Of a stretch of DNA of 64,000 bases, positions 10,524-19,667 are shown one piece after another (the first letter of the stretch is position 1; each line of letters opens with the position of its first letter). This DNA is from Alphaproteobacteria bacterium. GTDB taxonomy: Bacteria; Pseudomonadota; Alphaproteobacteria; Caulobacterales; Parvularculaceae. A program made the position numbers and the translations under genes. Below the pieces are notes generated by a model, which saw nothing but the letters and a program-made list of their open reading frames with translations, was not told where the DNA came from and did no database searches. Location of the stretch: contig JAUIMC010000007.1 in the NCBI GenBank assembly GCA_030433215.1, positions 1 through 64,000 on the forward strand, written 5' to 3'.

Positions 10524-11036
10524 TCAGGATATGGGAATGTTATGAGTAAAAGCGTACGCCTGAAACGTTTCCCATAAATCTTTGTGGCGAACATTCAGAC
10601 CCACAGCAGAAATACACAAACCATCAATACCGAGAAGCTTATTCGGCGCACGCGACCACTTCGCCGCTTTTGTCAGCGTCAAGCGCTGTTCAGCTTCCGA
10701 TCTCAGGGCAATTGCAATAAACTTATTATTTCGCATCCTAATTTCTGAAATGCTCAAAATATCCGGCCAAGCAACAAGCTCGTTTGCGATTCTAACATCC
10801 CGCACGCCGGTTTCATTTAAAGAAAGAACCGCTCCATGCGAGGATGCAAATCTCCAAACGACAAGCCCCAAACATGCGCCAAAAAAGATCACTCCGATCA
10901 CACCAATCAGAACAGGAGAATCTTCCCAATTCAGACCAAACAATCTTGGCGAAGCCATCGTCAGGCTTGCCCCTGTCATAATGACGCCAAGGACAGTCAG
11001 CCAAGCCAACTGAAGTTTTGAATAGGAAAATTCCAC
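10524..11036 (-). CDS. STM3941-like membrane protein of unknown function
   Basis: Two N-terminal TM helices then PH-like C-terminal; visibly AT-richer than surroundings. Confidence 0.65.
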   Translation of the reverse strand: MEFSYSKLQLAWLTVLGVIMTGASLTMASPRLFGLNWEDSPVLIGVIGVIFFGACLGLVVWRFASSHGAVLSLNETGVRDVRIANELVAWPDILSISEIRMRNNKFIAIALRSEAEQRLTLTKAAKWSRAPNKLLGIDGLCISAVGLNVRHKDLWETFQAYAFTHNIPIS

Positions 11037-11062
11037 TTATCCAACTACCGGATTGATTGTCC

Positions 11063-12076
11063 TCACCCCGCCAGCGCCTTCATGATCGCCTTTTGAATGT
11101 GCAGGCGGTTTTCCGCTTCTTCGTAGGCGATGCAGTTGGCGGAATCGAAAACGCCGTCGGTCATCTTCACATTGCGGCGCATGGGCAGGCAGTGGGAGAC
11201 GAGCGCGTTGTTGGTCTTCGCCATCTTCTCTTCATCGACGATGAAGTGGCGGTACTGATCGCGGATCGGCTTTTCCTCTTCCCAGTTCCCGAAAAAGGGA
11301 AGCGCGCCCCAGCTTTTCGCATAGACGACGTCGGCGCCCTTATAGGCTTCGTCGATATCGTGGCTCACATGAATATGGCGGCCATTGGCCTTGGCGTCTT
11401 CTTCCGCCTGGCTCATGAATTTCATGTCGAGAAGATATTCCGACTGCGGGCAAAGAAGCGTCACGTCCATGCCGAATTTCGCGGCGATCATCAGCGCGGA
11501 GTTGGCGACCGCGGTGTTCAGGGGCTTGGGGTGATAGGTCCAGGTGAGGACGAATTTCTTGCCGTCCAGCGCCCCGCGGCCGTCTTTTTCAAAACGCTCC
11601 TGCAGCGCCATGACATGGGCCATCTCCTGACAGGGATGGGTGATGGTCTCCATATTGATGACGGGCACGTCGGCGTACTGGGCGAAGGCGTTTAAAATCT
11701 TGTCCTTGCGGTCCTCCTCCCAGTCGACGAATTTCGGGAAGGCGCGGATGCCGATCATGTCGCAATAGCGCGAGAGGACCTTGGCGGCCTCTTTCACATG
11801 CTCTTCGGCGTCGCCGTCCATGACGACGCCGTCCTCGAATTCGAGCGGCCACATGCCCCCGGAGGGCGAGAGGACCACCGCATGGCCGCCGAGCTGGTTC
11901 GCGCCCACATCGAAGGAGGTGCGCGTTCTCAGGGAATTGTTGAGGAACAGGAGCGCCACGGTCTTGCCTTTGAGGGCGTCCCCATAGGGAGAGGCCTTCA
12001 TCGCCCGGGCGTCTTCGATCAGGGCTTGCAGGTCGGGGCGGGTCCAGTCCGCGGTGTTCAGGAAATGTTTCATCAT
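11063..12076 (-). CDS. argF': N-acetylornithine carbamoyltransferase
   Basis: KHFLNTADWTRPDLQ...NNSLRTRTSFDVGANQLGGHAVVL...WPLEFEDGVVMDGDAEEH...ITHPCQEMAHVMALQE...WTYHPKPLNTAVANSAL...AKSWGALPFFGNWEEEKPIRDQYRHFIVDE: recalled Xanthomonas AOTCase signature, including the WPxE substrate loop. Confidence 0.9.
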   Translation of the reverse strand: MMKHFLNTADWTRPDLQALIEDARAMKASPYGDALKGKTVALLFLNNSLRTRTSFDVGANQLGGHAVVLSPSGGMWPLEFEDGVVMDGDAEEHVKEAAKVLSRYCDMIGIRAFPKFVDWEEDRKDKILNAFAQYADVPVINMETITHPCQEMAHVMALQERFEKDGRGALDGKKFVLTWTYHPKPLNTAVANSALMIAAKFGMDVTLLCPQSEYLLDMKFMSQAEEDAKANGRHIHVSHDIDEAYKGADVVYAKSWGALPFFGNWEEEKPIRDQYRHFIVDEEKMAKTNNALVSHCLPMRRNVKMTDGVFDSANCIAYEEAENRLHIQKAIMKALAG

Positions 12077-12340
12077 GGCTCTTTAACGGCCGCCCGGGCC
12101 AATTCCAAGACGCCCGCCGCCTAGAGGCCCGCTTTCACTGGGGAAAAAGCCGCCGGCCCGGCAGGGCGATTCAGAGGTGACAGTTTCGAGCGAAACAGAA
12201 TAGTTTCCAAAATGTTAACTCGTAAACAAGATTGGCGGCGCGGCCGCCGGAATGGTAGCGTTTTGCGTCCCCCGAAACCCCGGCTCTGCGGGCGTCCGCC
12301 CGCCGGCGACCGCTCCGGATCCTTGAATGGCGACCCCTTG

Positions 12341-14581
12341 ATGGCGGAAGAGCATCAACAAATGGACGGCGAGAAGCTCGCGGCGCGCATTGACGCCCTC
12401 TCGCCCCGCCGTCTGGCCATCCTGACCGGCGCCTTCCTGATTGCGCTTTCCGCCCTTTTCATCTTCGAGATGAACGAGAAGGCGAAGCTCCGCCAGACCG
12501 AGACCGAGCTCCGGCTCGCGCAAGCCGCGACCGACGGCGCGGCGGCGCTCAACATCGCGATCATGACCGGCTCGCCCGTGCGCGAAACCATGGAAAGCCT
12601 CCGGCCCGGCGGCTTCACGGCGCAGTTCCACATTTCCCCCACGGGCGACATCCTGACCGCCGACGGGCGCACCGACCTCATCGACCTGCCCGCCGGCGCC
12701 GTGCGCGCCCTCGACCTCGACGACGAAACGCGCGCGCGGCTCGACCTGCCCGGCGGCGACGTGGCGCTCTCCTGGCGCCGTCTCGACAATGGCGACGCCT
12801 TCCTCGTCGCCGCGCCGGCGCGCGACATGTATGACCGCTCGCGCGTCTGGGTGCTCTACGCCATCATCATGGGCGCGATTACGCTGGTGATCGCCTCGCT
12901 GATGGCCGCCTTCATCCGCCAGAGCCGCGCGGCGCAGAGCGCGGCCCACGCCCTCTCGACCCTCACCGATTTCAACGCGGCGCTGTCGGGCGGGCGCTGT
13001 TCGCCCTGGTTCTACGACAAGAAGGACCGCACGGTGCATCTCACCAAAGCGTTCCTGCAACCGCTCGGGCTTTCCTCGCGCGACCGCAAATTCACCATGC
13101 GCGAGATTTCAGCGCTGGTGCATCCGCAGGATTTGCGCACGGCGCTGGCCGTCATTTCCGGCGAGCCGTCAGGGCTCGCGGAAGGCGTCGTCCGGGTGCG
13201 CGAGCCCGGCGGCGGCTGGTCGCGCAGCTATTTCCGCACAGCGCCGGACGCGACGCGGTTTTCCCGCGCCGGGGTCGCTTTCGATCTTGTCGGGGCGCCG
13301 CATCTGGCGCCGGGCGCGGCCATCGCCGAGACGAGACTGCGCGACGCCATCGAAAGCATTCCCGAAGCTTTCGTTCTGTGGGACGCGCATGGCAAGCTGG
13401 CGATCTGGAACAAGCGCTTCGCGGCGATCTTCAAGATCCCCGCGAAGGTCCTGAAGTCGGGGCTTGAGCTCGAAGACGTCGTCACCTGCGCCGGCGTCGC
13501 CGGCGATGTGCTCTCGGCTTATTTCGGCCCGCTTGAAGACAAGCAGGAAGAAAACGTCGAAGTCGCCCTGCCCGGCTCGCGCTGGGCGCATGTCTCGCGC
13601 CGCCGGACGGCCGAAGGCGGCTATGTCTGCGTCGCCACCAATGTGACGGACCTCAAACGCCGCGCCTGGGCCCAGAAGAAAAAAGAGCGCGAACTTCAGC
13701 ACACGGTCGAAGACCTTGAAAAATCGCGCAAGGAGCTGTCCGAAGCCCTGCGCAAATATGAATACGAAAAATACCGCGCCGAGGAGGCGAGCCGCTCGAA
13801 GTCGGAATTCCTCGCCAATATGAGCCATGAACTGAGAACGCCGCTGAACGCCATCAACGGCTTTTCGGAACTCATGCAGTCGGAGCTTTACGGGCCGCTC
13901 GGCGACGACAAGTACAAGGAATATGTCACCGACATTCTCTCCAGCGGGCGCCATCTTCTCGAACTCATCGACGACATTCTCGACATGTCGAAGATCGAGG
14001 CCGGCCGCCTGACGCTCGAGCCCGGGCGCATCGAGCTTGAGAAAATTCTCAATGAAAGCGTGCGCCTTGTCGCCAAGCGCGCCTCCGACTCCGGGGTCAA
14101 GCTTACCGCCTCCATCGGCCACGCCCCGGCGGTGTGGGCCGATCAGCGCGCGGTGAAACAGGTGGTCCTCAACCTTCTTTCCAATGCCCTGAAATTCACG
14201 CCCAAGGGCGGGGAGGTGACGCTCACCGCCGAGGCCGATCTCGACGGCGTCACGGTGATCGTCGCGGATTCCGGAACCGGCATCGAGCGCGCGAAACTCA
14301 TCAAGCTCGGCGCGCCCTTCGAGCTTTCCGACAGCCAGTTCGCGCGCTCCGGCGGCGGCTCGGGCATCGGGCTGGCGCTCTCGAAAGCGCTGATGGACAT
14401 GCAGGGCGGCATTCTGGCGCTGGCCTCCCAGCCCGGCAAAGGCACCGTCGCCTGCGCCACCTTCCCGCGCCGCAAGGAGGCGAAAGTCCGCCTCCCGCAA
14501 TTCGTGCGCAAGGAAGCCCACGTCCTCACCGGCCGCGACAAGGTCCCGGCTCAGATTGTGGCGACGCAGGCCGCGGAGTAA
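12341..14581 (+). CDS. PAS-containing sensor histidine kinase (PleC/DivJ-like catalytic core)
   Basis: Two TM segments, PAS, SKSEFLANMSHELRTPLNAINGFSELMQSE H-box, NLLSNALKFTP, GTGIER, SGIGLALSKALMDMQGG; internal ATG at 12341 preferred. Confidence 0.9.
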   Translation: MAEEHQQMDGEKLAARIDALSPRRLAILTGAFLIALSALFIFEMNEKAKLRQTETELRLAQAATDGAAALNIAIMTGSPVRETMESLRPGGFTAQFHISPTGDILTADGRTDLIDLPAGAVRALDLDDETRARLDLPGGDVALSWRRLDNGDAFLVAAPARDMYDRSRVWVLYAIIMGAITLVIASLMAAFIRQSRAAQSAAHALSTLTDFNAALSGGRCSPWFYDKKDRTVHLTKAFLQPLGLSSRDRKFTMREISALVHPQDLRTALAVISGEPSGLAEGVVRVREPGGGWSRSYFRTAPDATRFSRAGVAFDLVGAPHLAPGAAIAETRLRDAIESIPEAFVLWDAHGKLAIWNKRFAAIFKIPAKVLKSGLELEDVVTCAGVAGDVLSAYFGPLEDKQEENVEVALPGSRWAHVSRRRTAEGGYVCVATNVTDLKRRAWAQKKKERELQHTVEDLEKSRKELSEALRKYEYEKYRAEEASRSKSEFLANMSHELRTPLNAINGFSELMQSELYGPLGDDKYKEYVTDILSSGRHLLELIDDILDMSKIEAGRLTLEPGRIELEKILNESVRLVAKRASDSGVKLTASIGHAPAVWADQRAVKQVVLNLLSNALKFTPKGGEVTLTAEADLDGVTVIVADSGTGIERAKLIKLGAPFELSDSQFARSGGGSGIGLALSKALMDMQGGILALASQPGKGTVACATFPRRKEAKVRLPQFVRKEAHVLTGRDKVPAQIVATQAAE

Positions 14582-14585
14582 TTCC

Positions 14586-16025
14586 TTAGAGCGCCATCAG
14601 GGTCGCAATGACCCGCCGCGCTGAGCGCGGCACGGATGTCTGGCGCGCGCCCTTGCGCAAGGCTTCGAGTTTGTCCGCATCGAGATAAACCCCGCGCAGG
14701 ATCACTGCCTCCGGATTTTCGACAAGGCTGACATTCGTTAGAGGGTCGCCGTCCACAAGAATGAGGTTGGCGCGAAAGCCCGGCGCGATTTCGCCGGTCT
14801 TTTCAAAGCCGAGCGCGCCGCCCGCATTGACCGTCGCGGTCTTAAGCGCCTCATAAGGCGTCAGCCCCGCCTCGACCAGCAGTTCCAGCTCGCGCGTCAG
14901 GGCCGAGCCCGGAATATTCGTGAAGATCCCCGCGTCGGTGCCGGCGATGAGCGTTACGCCCGCGTCATGCAACATCTTCGTCGCTTTCAAATGAAAGGCG
15001 CGATGCGGCAGGCCGTATTCCGTGACGTCACGGTTCGACCAGAAGACATAGGTTCCCTCGTCGATCTTGCGCAACACCGGGTTGACGGTCTCGGCGTCAG
15101 GGCGGTTCAGATAGTCGCCCTTCGACTGCGCGACGCGCATCAGATTGTCATGGGCGATCAGCGTCGGGGTCACCACGTCGCCGGACGCGGCGATCTTTTC
15201 GGCGAGCGCGCGCATTGTCTCTTCGTCGAGATCGTCGCGAAGCCCGTGCCAGACGATCGACTCCACATGCTCGATGGACTGAAAGCCGCGCCCTAAGGAC
15301 TCCTCGAAGGCGATCCTGAAGGGCTTGTCGTAAGGCATGCCCTCTTCGCGCATGCCTTCGGGCGTGTGGCCCGTCACGCCCATGCCGCGCTTTTGCGCCT
15401 CGTCGAGCGCCGCCTCGTAAGGCTCGCGATAAAGGTTCGAATAGACCTTGATGAGGCGATAGCCCTCTTCATCCTGCTGCGCCACGGCGGCGCGCGCCTC
15501 TTCCCCCGTTGCGATCAGCAGATGGTTCGCCTGGGCGTTGGCGCCGGGACTGTTGAGGATCGGGCCTGAGGTGATCATGTCGGGCCCGAGGATCTTGCTC
15601 GCCTCGATGCGCGCGATCAGCGGCAGGTGAAACGGCATGCCGGACATGTTCCGCACGCCCGTGACGCCATGGGCGAGATAGCCGGCGAGCTCCGCCTCGT
15701 CCCAGACATGAACATGCGCATCGATGAGCCCCGGCATCAGCGTCTTGCCGCGCCCGTCCACCGTCACGGCGCCGTCCGGCGCCGCGAGCGAGCCCGCCGG
15801 GCCGACGGTCTCGACGACGCCGTTCCTGACGAGCACGGAGCGTCCGTCTTCGGCTTCAGGCGCGCCCGGAACCATGGAGACGAGCCGCACATTCTCGATC
15901 AGCATGACCGGCGCGGCGCTTTGCGGTTTCAGCGCAGAGGGATAGCCCGTCGCCGCGAAAGCAAGCCAGACCGCCGCCGCTGCGACAACAAAACCAACCC
16001 CCAGCCCGATCCGCCGCCAATTCAT
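14586..16025 (-). CDS. Amidohydrolase family protein (imidazolonepropionase/prolidase-like)
   Basis: MPGLIDAHVHVWDEAE...VTGHTPEG...IEHVESIVWHG...IAGTDAGIFTN. Confidence 0.92.
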   Translation of the reverse strand: MNWRRIGLGVGFVVAAAAVWLAFAATGYPSALKPQSAAPVMLIENVRLVSMVPGAPEAEDGRSVLVRNGVVETVGPAGSLAAPDGAVTVDGRGKTLMPGLIDAHVHVWDEAELAGYLAHGVTGVRNMSGMPFHLPLIARIEASKILGPDMITSGPILNSPGANAQANHLLIATGEEARAAVAQQDEEGYRLIKVYSNLYREPYEAALDEAQKRGMGVTGHTPEGMREEGMPYDKPFRIAFEESLGRGFQSIEHVESIVWHGLRDDLDEETMRALAEKIAASGDVVTPTLIAHDNLMRVAQSKGDYLNRPDAETVNPVLRKIDEGTYVFWSNRDVTEYGLPHRAFHLKATKMLHDAGVTLIAGTDAGIFTNIPGSALTRELELLVEAGLTPYEALKTATVNAGGALGFEKTGEIAPGFRANLILVDGDPLTNVSLVENPEAVILRGVYLDADKLEALRKGARQTSVPRSARRVIATLMAL

Positions 16026-16199
16026 CGTTTTTTCCTTCCCTCAGGGGATTGCCCCGCCCCCGCGCGATGCCGAAATATAGGCTTAAAGCGGCGTATGCTG
16101 AATTGGAAGCTGGCGCCGCAGCTAACAGCCTGAAGAGCTGGATCACGCGGGGCGGGCCGCAACGCAAGACCCGCCTCAAGACAGTAATGGAGACGTCTC

Positions 16200-17495
16200 A
16201 TGGCACAGATCGTTGGCGGCATCGCCACCTCGCACACGCCCACCATTTCCTTCGCGCTCGACGCGAAAAAACATGACGATCCGGTCTGGGCGCCGATCTT
16301 CAAGGGCTATGAGCCGGTTCAGGACTGGCTCGCCGAAAAGCAGCCGGACGTCCTTTTCTACATTTTCAACGACCACATGACGTCGTTCTTCATCGATCAT
16401 TATTCGCATTTCGCGCTCGGCGTCGGCGACGAATTTCCGCCTGCGGACGAAGGCGGCGGCCCGCGCGGCATTCCGGCGATCAAGGGCGATCCGAAACTCG
16501 CCGAGCATATCGCCAAGGGCCTCGTGGCGGACGAGTTCGATATCTCGACCTTCCAGAACAAGGGCCTCGACCATGGCTGTTTCTCGCCCCTGTCGCTGCT
16601 CCTGCCCGACCATGAGAAAGAATGGCCGCTGAAACTCATTCCGTTCCAGATCGGCGTGTTGCAGTTCCCGGCGCCGACCATGCGCCGCTGCTTCAAGATC
16701 GGCCAGGCGATCCGCCGCGCGATCCAGCATTACCCGGAAGACCTCAAGGTGGCGATCGCCGGCACGGGCGGGCTTTCCCACCAGGTTCACGGCGAGCGCT
16801 GCGGCTTCAACAACACCGACTGGGACATGGAGTTCATGGACCGCCTCGAGAAAGACCCGGAAGGGCTGCTCGACATGACCCATGCCGAACTCGCCGAGCT
16901 CGGCGGGCTTGAAGGCGCAGAGATCGTGATGTGGATGATCATGCGCGGCGCGCTCTCGAAAGAAGTCGAGACCACGCACAAGGCCTATTACCTCCCCTCC
17001 ATGTGCGCCATCGCGAACATGGTCATCGAGGAACGCTCGGAAGAAAAACCCGAAGAAACGGACGAGGCCTATCTTGCACGCATAAACCGGCAGGTTGCGG
17101 GCATCGAGAAACTCGACGGCACCTACCCCTTCACTATCGGGCGCGGGGTTCAGGCCTTCCGGCTAAACAACTACCTGCACAGCCTCGTCGATCCCGAACA
17201 CCGCAAGCTGTTCCTCGAAGACCCGGAAACGAGCTTTGAAAACGCAGAGCTGACGGAAGAGGAACGCCGTCTGGTGCGCGAGCGCGACTGGCAGGGGCTC
17301 ATCCATTACGGCGTGATCTTCTTCATGCTGGAAAAGCTCGGCGCCGTCGTGGGCGTTTCGAACCTGCACATCTATGCGGCGATGCGCGACCAGACGCTGG
17401 AGGATTTCCAGAAGACCCGCAATGCGCAGATCATGTATTCGGTGGCGGGCACCGACAAGGGCAAGACCGACTGGGACAAGCCGGCGGCGGAATAA
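16200..17495 (+). CDS. Gallate/protocatechuate-type extradiol dioxygenase (fused LigB-LigA, DesB/GalA-like)
   Basis: MAQIVGGIATSHTPTISFALD...FNDHMTSFFIDHYSHFALG...GTGGLSHQVHGERCGFNNTDWD plus C-terminal LigA-like helical domain. Confidence 0.88.
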   Translation: MAQIVGGIATSHTPTISFALDAKKHDDPVWAPIFKGYEPVQDWLAEKQPDVLFYIFNDHMTSFFIDHYSHFALGVGDEFPPADEGGGPRGIPAIKGDPKLAEHIAKGLVADEFDISTFQNKGLDHGCFSPLSLLLPDHEKEWPLKLIPFQIGVLQFPAPTMRRCFKIGQAIRRAIQHYPEDLKVAIAGTGGLSHQVHGERCGFNNTDWDMEFMDRLEKDPEGLLDMTHAELAELGGLEGAEIVMWMIMRGALSKEVETTHKAYYLPSMCAIANMVIEERSEEKPEETDEAYLARINRQVAGIEKLDGTYPFTIGRGVQAFRLNNYLHSLVDPEHRKLFLEDPETSFENAELTEEERRLVRERDWQGLIHYGVIFFMLEKLGAVVGVSNLHIYAAMRDQTLEDFQKTRNAQIMYSVAGTDKGKTDWDKPAAE

Positions 17496-17504
17496 TCCGC
17501 CGGC

Positions 17505-18077
17505 TTAGTCGTTGCCCTCGGCCGGCGGCGTCTCGCCGTCTTTCCAGCTTCCGTCCTTCTGGTGACGGCGCTTGTACTCTTCTTTCCAGCGCTTGCGGTG
17601 CTCGGCGCGCTTTTCGTTGACGGCCTCGATCAGCGCCTTGCGCTCATCGGCGGGGATGTCCTCGAAAACGCCGATAAAGGCGCCGGTGAAGGCTTTCTGC
17701 TGGCGCGCCTCGAGGGCGCGGATGTCTTCAAGCTTGGCCTCGATGGCCGCGTCATCCCACTCTTCCGCGCTCATCAGCGCCGCCAGCTCGCGCCGCAAGT
17801 CGCGCATTTGCCCATGCGCCTCGCGCATCGCGGGGAGCTGTTCGCGAAAGCTCTCGCGGAAGGCCTGGCGCAGTTCGGGCGAGAGGTCCTCGGCGTAGCG
17901 CATAATCTTCAACGGGTCCTCGAACCCGCCGCGCGGCCGGTGATTTTCGACCTGCGGCGGCGGTGCGGGGTTCTGCCCGGCGATCACCCGGCCCGAAACA
18001 TGGCCGAGCGCGAAGACGTTCAGCGCCAGGGAAATGAACAACAGCGCGCCGAGCGCGATGGTTACTCCGCGTCCCAT
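17505..18077 (-). CDS. Periplasmic heavy-metal-sensor-like protein (Spy/CpxP/CnrX-like)
   Basis: N-terminal TM, helical periplasmic domain LSPELRQAFRESFREQLPAMREAHGQMRDLRRELAALMSAEEWDDAAI; acidic/basic C-terminus. Confidence 0.75.
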   Translation of the reverse strand: MGRGVTIALGALLFISLALNVFALGHVSGRVIAGQNPAPPPQVENHRPRGGFEDPLKIMRYAEDLSPELRQAFRESFREQLPAMREAHGQMRDLRRELAALMSAEEWDDAAIEAKLEDIRALEARQQKAFTGAFIGVFEDIPADERKALIEAVNEKRAEHRKRWKEEYKRRHQKDGSWKDGETPPAEGND

Positions 18078-18535
18078 TCCAGTTCTCCATCTTCATTCAG
18101 CGTCGCCACGGAAAGATCGTTCACATAGGCGAGCGCTTCATATTCCGGCGTCAACGGCTCCTGCGCCGAAGCGCTCATGACCCCCGACGCAAGCCCGAGA
18201 GCCCCGACGCCGGCGAGCGCGCCGGCCGGCAAAAGCCGCATGCCGGGCGCAAGGCCGCGCAGGAAATCCATGAGGCCGGCTTGCGGCTTCGGCACCTGAT
18301 AGTTCGCCATGATGCGGTTTTCGAGATCCGCGCTCATGCGCGGCGCCGTGGCGGCGTTCAAAAAACCGTCGAGAAAACGCGCGTCGGCGAGAATGTCGGC
18401 GGCGGCGTCCGCATCGAGAAGGTCGCGCAAGTCCTCGCGCGATGCGGCGGGCCAGCGGGCCGGGTCCGCGCCGTAAGCGTCGGCGCAGCGCCGCAGCGCC
18501 TCGAGCCGGTCAGTTGATTTGTGCGACGTCGCCAT
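18062..18535 (-). CDS. Putative anti-sigma factor (single-pass membrane protein)
   Basis: Overlaps the 3' end of the ECF sigma gene; one central hydrophobic segment MRLLPAGALAGVGALGLASGV. Confidence 0.6.
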   Translation of the reverse strand: MATSHKSTDRLEALRRCADAYGADPARWPAASREDLRDLLDADAAADILADARFLDGFLNAATAPRMSADLENRIMANYQVPKPQAGLMDFLRGLAPGMRLLPAGALAGVGALGLASGVMSASAQEPLTPEYEALAYVNDLSVATLNEDGELEWDAE

Positions 18536-19109
18536 CTTCCATCTTTCCCATCAAATGCTCGCGCATGGGCGCAAGACTTTGCTTCAGGGCCCGGCGCCCC
18601 CGCGCCAGCAGCGATTCCAGCGCCTCGACGCTGATCTCCATGATTTCGGCCGCCTCGATATTGCTCAGCTCCTGATAGTGGCAGAGCGTGATCGCCAGTT
18701 TCTGGCGCTCGGGCAGTTGCGCCAGCGCCTCGTCAATGGCGAAACGGCGCTCCGCCGCGAACACGGTCTGATCCTGGCGGTCGGCCGGGTCCGCCCTTTC
18801 GGGCGCGGCCTCTTCGGGCGCCTCGCGCTTGCGTTTTCGCAACTGGTCGAGGCAGTAATTCATCGCCACCCGGTAAAGCCAGGTTTCAAATTTCGCGCCC
18901 TGGGGCTTCCACTTCGCCGCATTGCGCCAGAGGCGCAGGAAAGTCTCCTGCGCCGCGTCTTCGGCGGCGGGCCTGGAGCCGAGCATCCTGTAACAGGCCG
19001 CGTAAATCATCTGCGAGTGTCTTTCCACAAGCCGCGCCGCAGCGGTTCTGTCCCCCGCTCCTGCGCGCTTGACCAGCGCTTCGTCGCTGTCTGTTTCCTG
19101 TTTCAACAA
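18510..19109 (-). CDS. ECF-type RNA polymerase sigma factor
   Basis: Sigma70 region 2 (RMLGSRPAAEDAAQETFLRLWRNAAKW..FETWLYRVAMNYCLDQLRKRKR) and region 4 (LPERQKLAITLCHYQELSNIEAAEIMEISVEALESLLARGRRAL). Confidence 0.93.
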   Translation of the reverse strand: MLKQETDSDEALVKRAGAGDRTAAARLVERHSQMIYAACYRMLGSRPAAEDAAQETFLRLWRNAAKWKPQGAKFETWLYRVAMNYCLDQLRKRKREAPEEAAPERADPADRQDQTVFAAERRFAIDEALAQLPERQKLAITLCHYQELSNIEAAEIMEISVEALESLLARGRRALKQSLAPMREHLMGKMEDGDVAQIN

Positions 19110-19130
19110 AGCGCCGGTCTGTCGTCTGCG

Positions 19131-19160
19131 CGGTCCCCGCGCTGTTGGGCGCGGGGACCG
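19131..19160. other. 12-bp perfect hairpin between EF-hand gene and sigma factor gene
   Basis: cggtccccgcgc tgttgg gcgcggggaccg; no T-run. Confidence 0.7.
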
Positions 19161-19177
19161 GAATTAAGTCGGAACGG

Positions 19178-19615
19178 TCAGTCCTTGTCGCCGCCGCGGC
19201 GGAAACGGCGCCCATGTCCGTGGCCCCGGCGACGCATTTCATCTTCGCTCAACACGCCGTTGCCGTCCTTGTCCATGCGGTCAAACCGCTCCTGCGCGGC
19301 GTTCACATATTCGGTGCGATCAACGACGCCGTCGTCATTCTTATCCGGATTGCGCTTTTCGCGCCATTCGGCGCGGCGCGCCTGGTGGAAGGCTTTCATC
19401 TCTTCCTTGGTCACGGCGCCGTCGCCGTCAGCATCCGCCTTTTCGATAAAGGCGGCGTTCTTTTCCGACATTTCTTCGGCGGTGAGCTTGCCGTCGCCAT
19501 TCACATCCATGCGGTCCCAGCCGCGGCCCTTGCCGCCTTCGGCCGCCATCGCGCCCGCCGCCATCAACGCAGCGCCCGCAGCGACCATGGTTCCAAGCAT
19601 CAACTTCGTTTTCAT
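19178..19615 (-). CDS. Secreted EF-hand protein with four EF loops
   Basis: Signal peptide; loops DVNGDGKLTAEE, DADGDGAVTKEE, DKNDDGVVDRTE, DKDGNGVLSEDE; His/Arg-rich C-terminus. Confidence 0.9.
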   Translation of the reverse strand: MKTKLMLGTMVAAGAALMAAGAMAAEGGKGRGWDRMDVNGDGKLTAEEMSEKNAAFIEKADADGDGAVTKEEMKAFHQARRAEWREKRNPDKNDDGVVDRTEYVNAAQERFDRMDKDGNGVLSEDEMRRRGHGHGRRFRRGGDKD

Positions 19616-19667
19616 CGGGGATTCCTTCCTCGTCTCGAGTTAGCCGACCCAGCACAGGTGAAACGGG

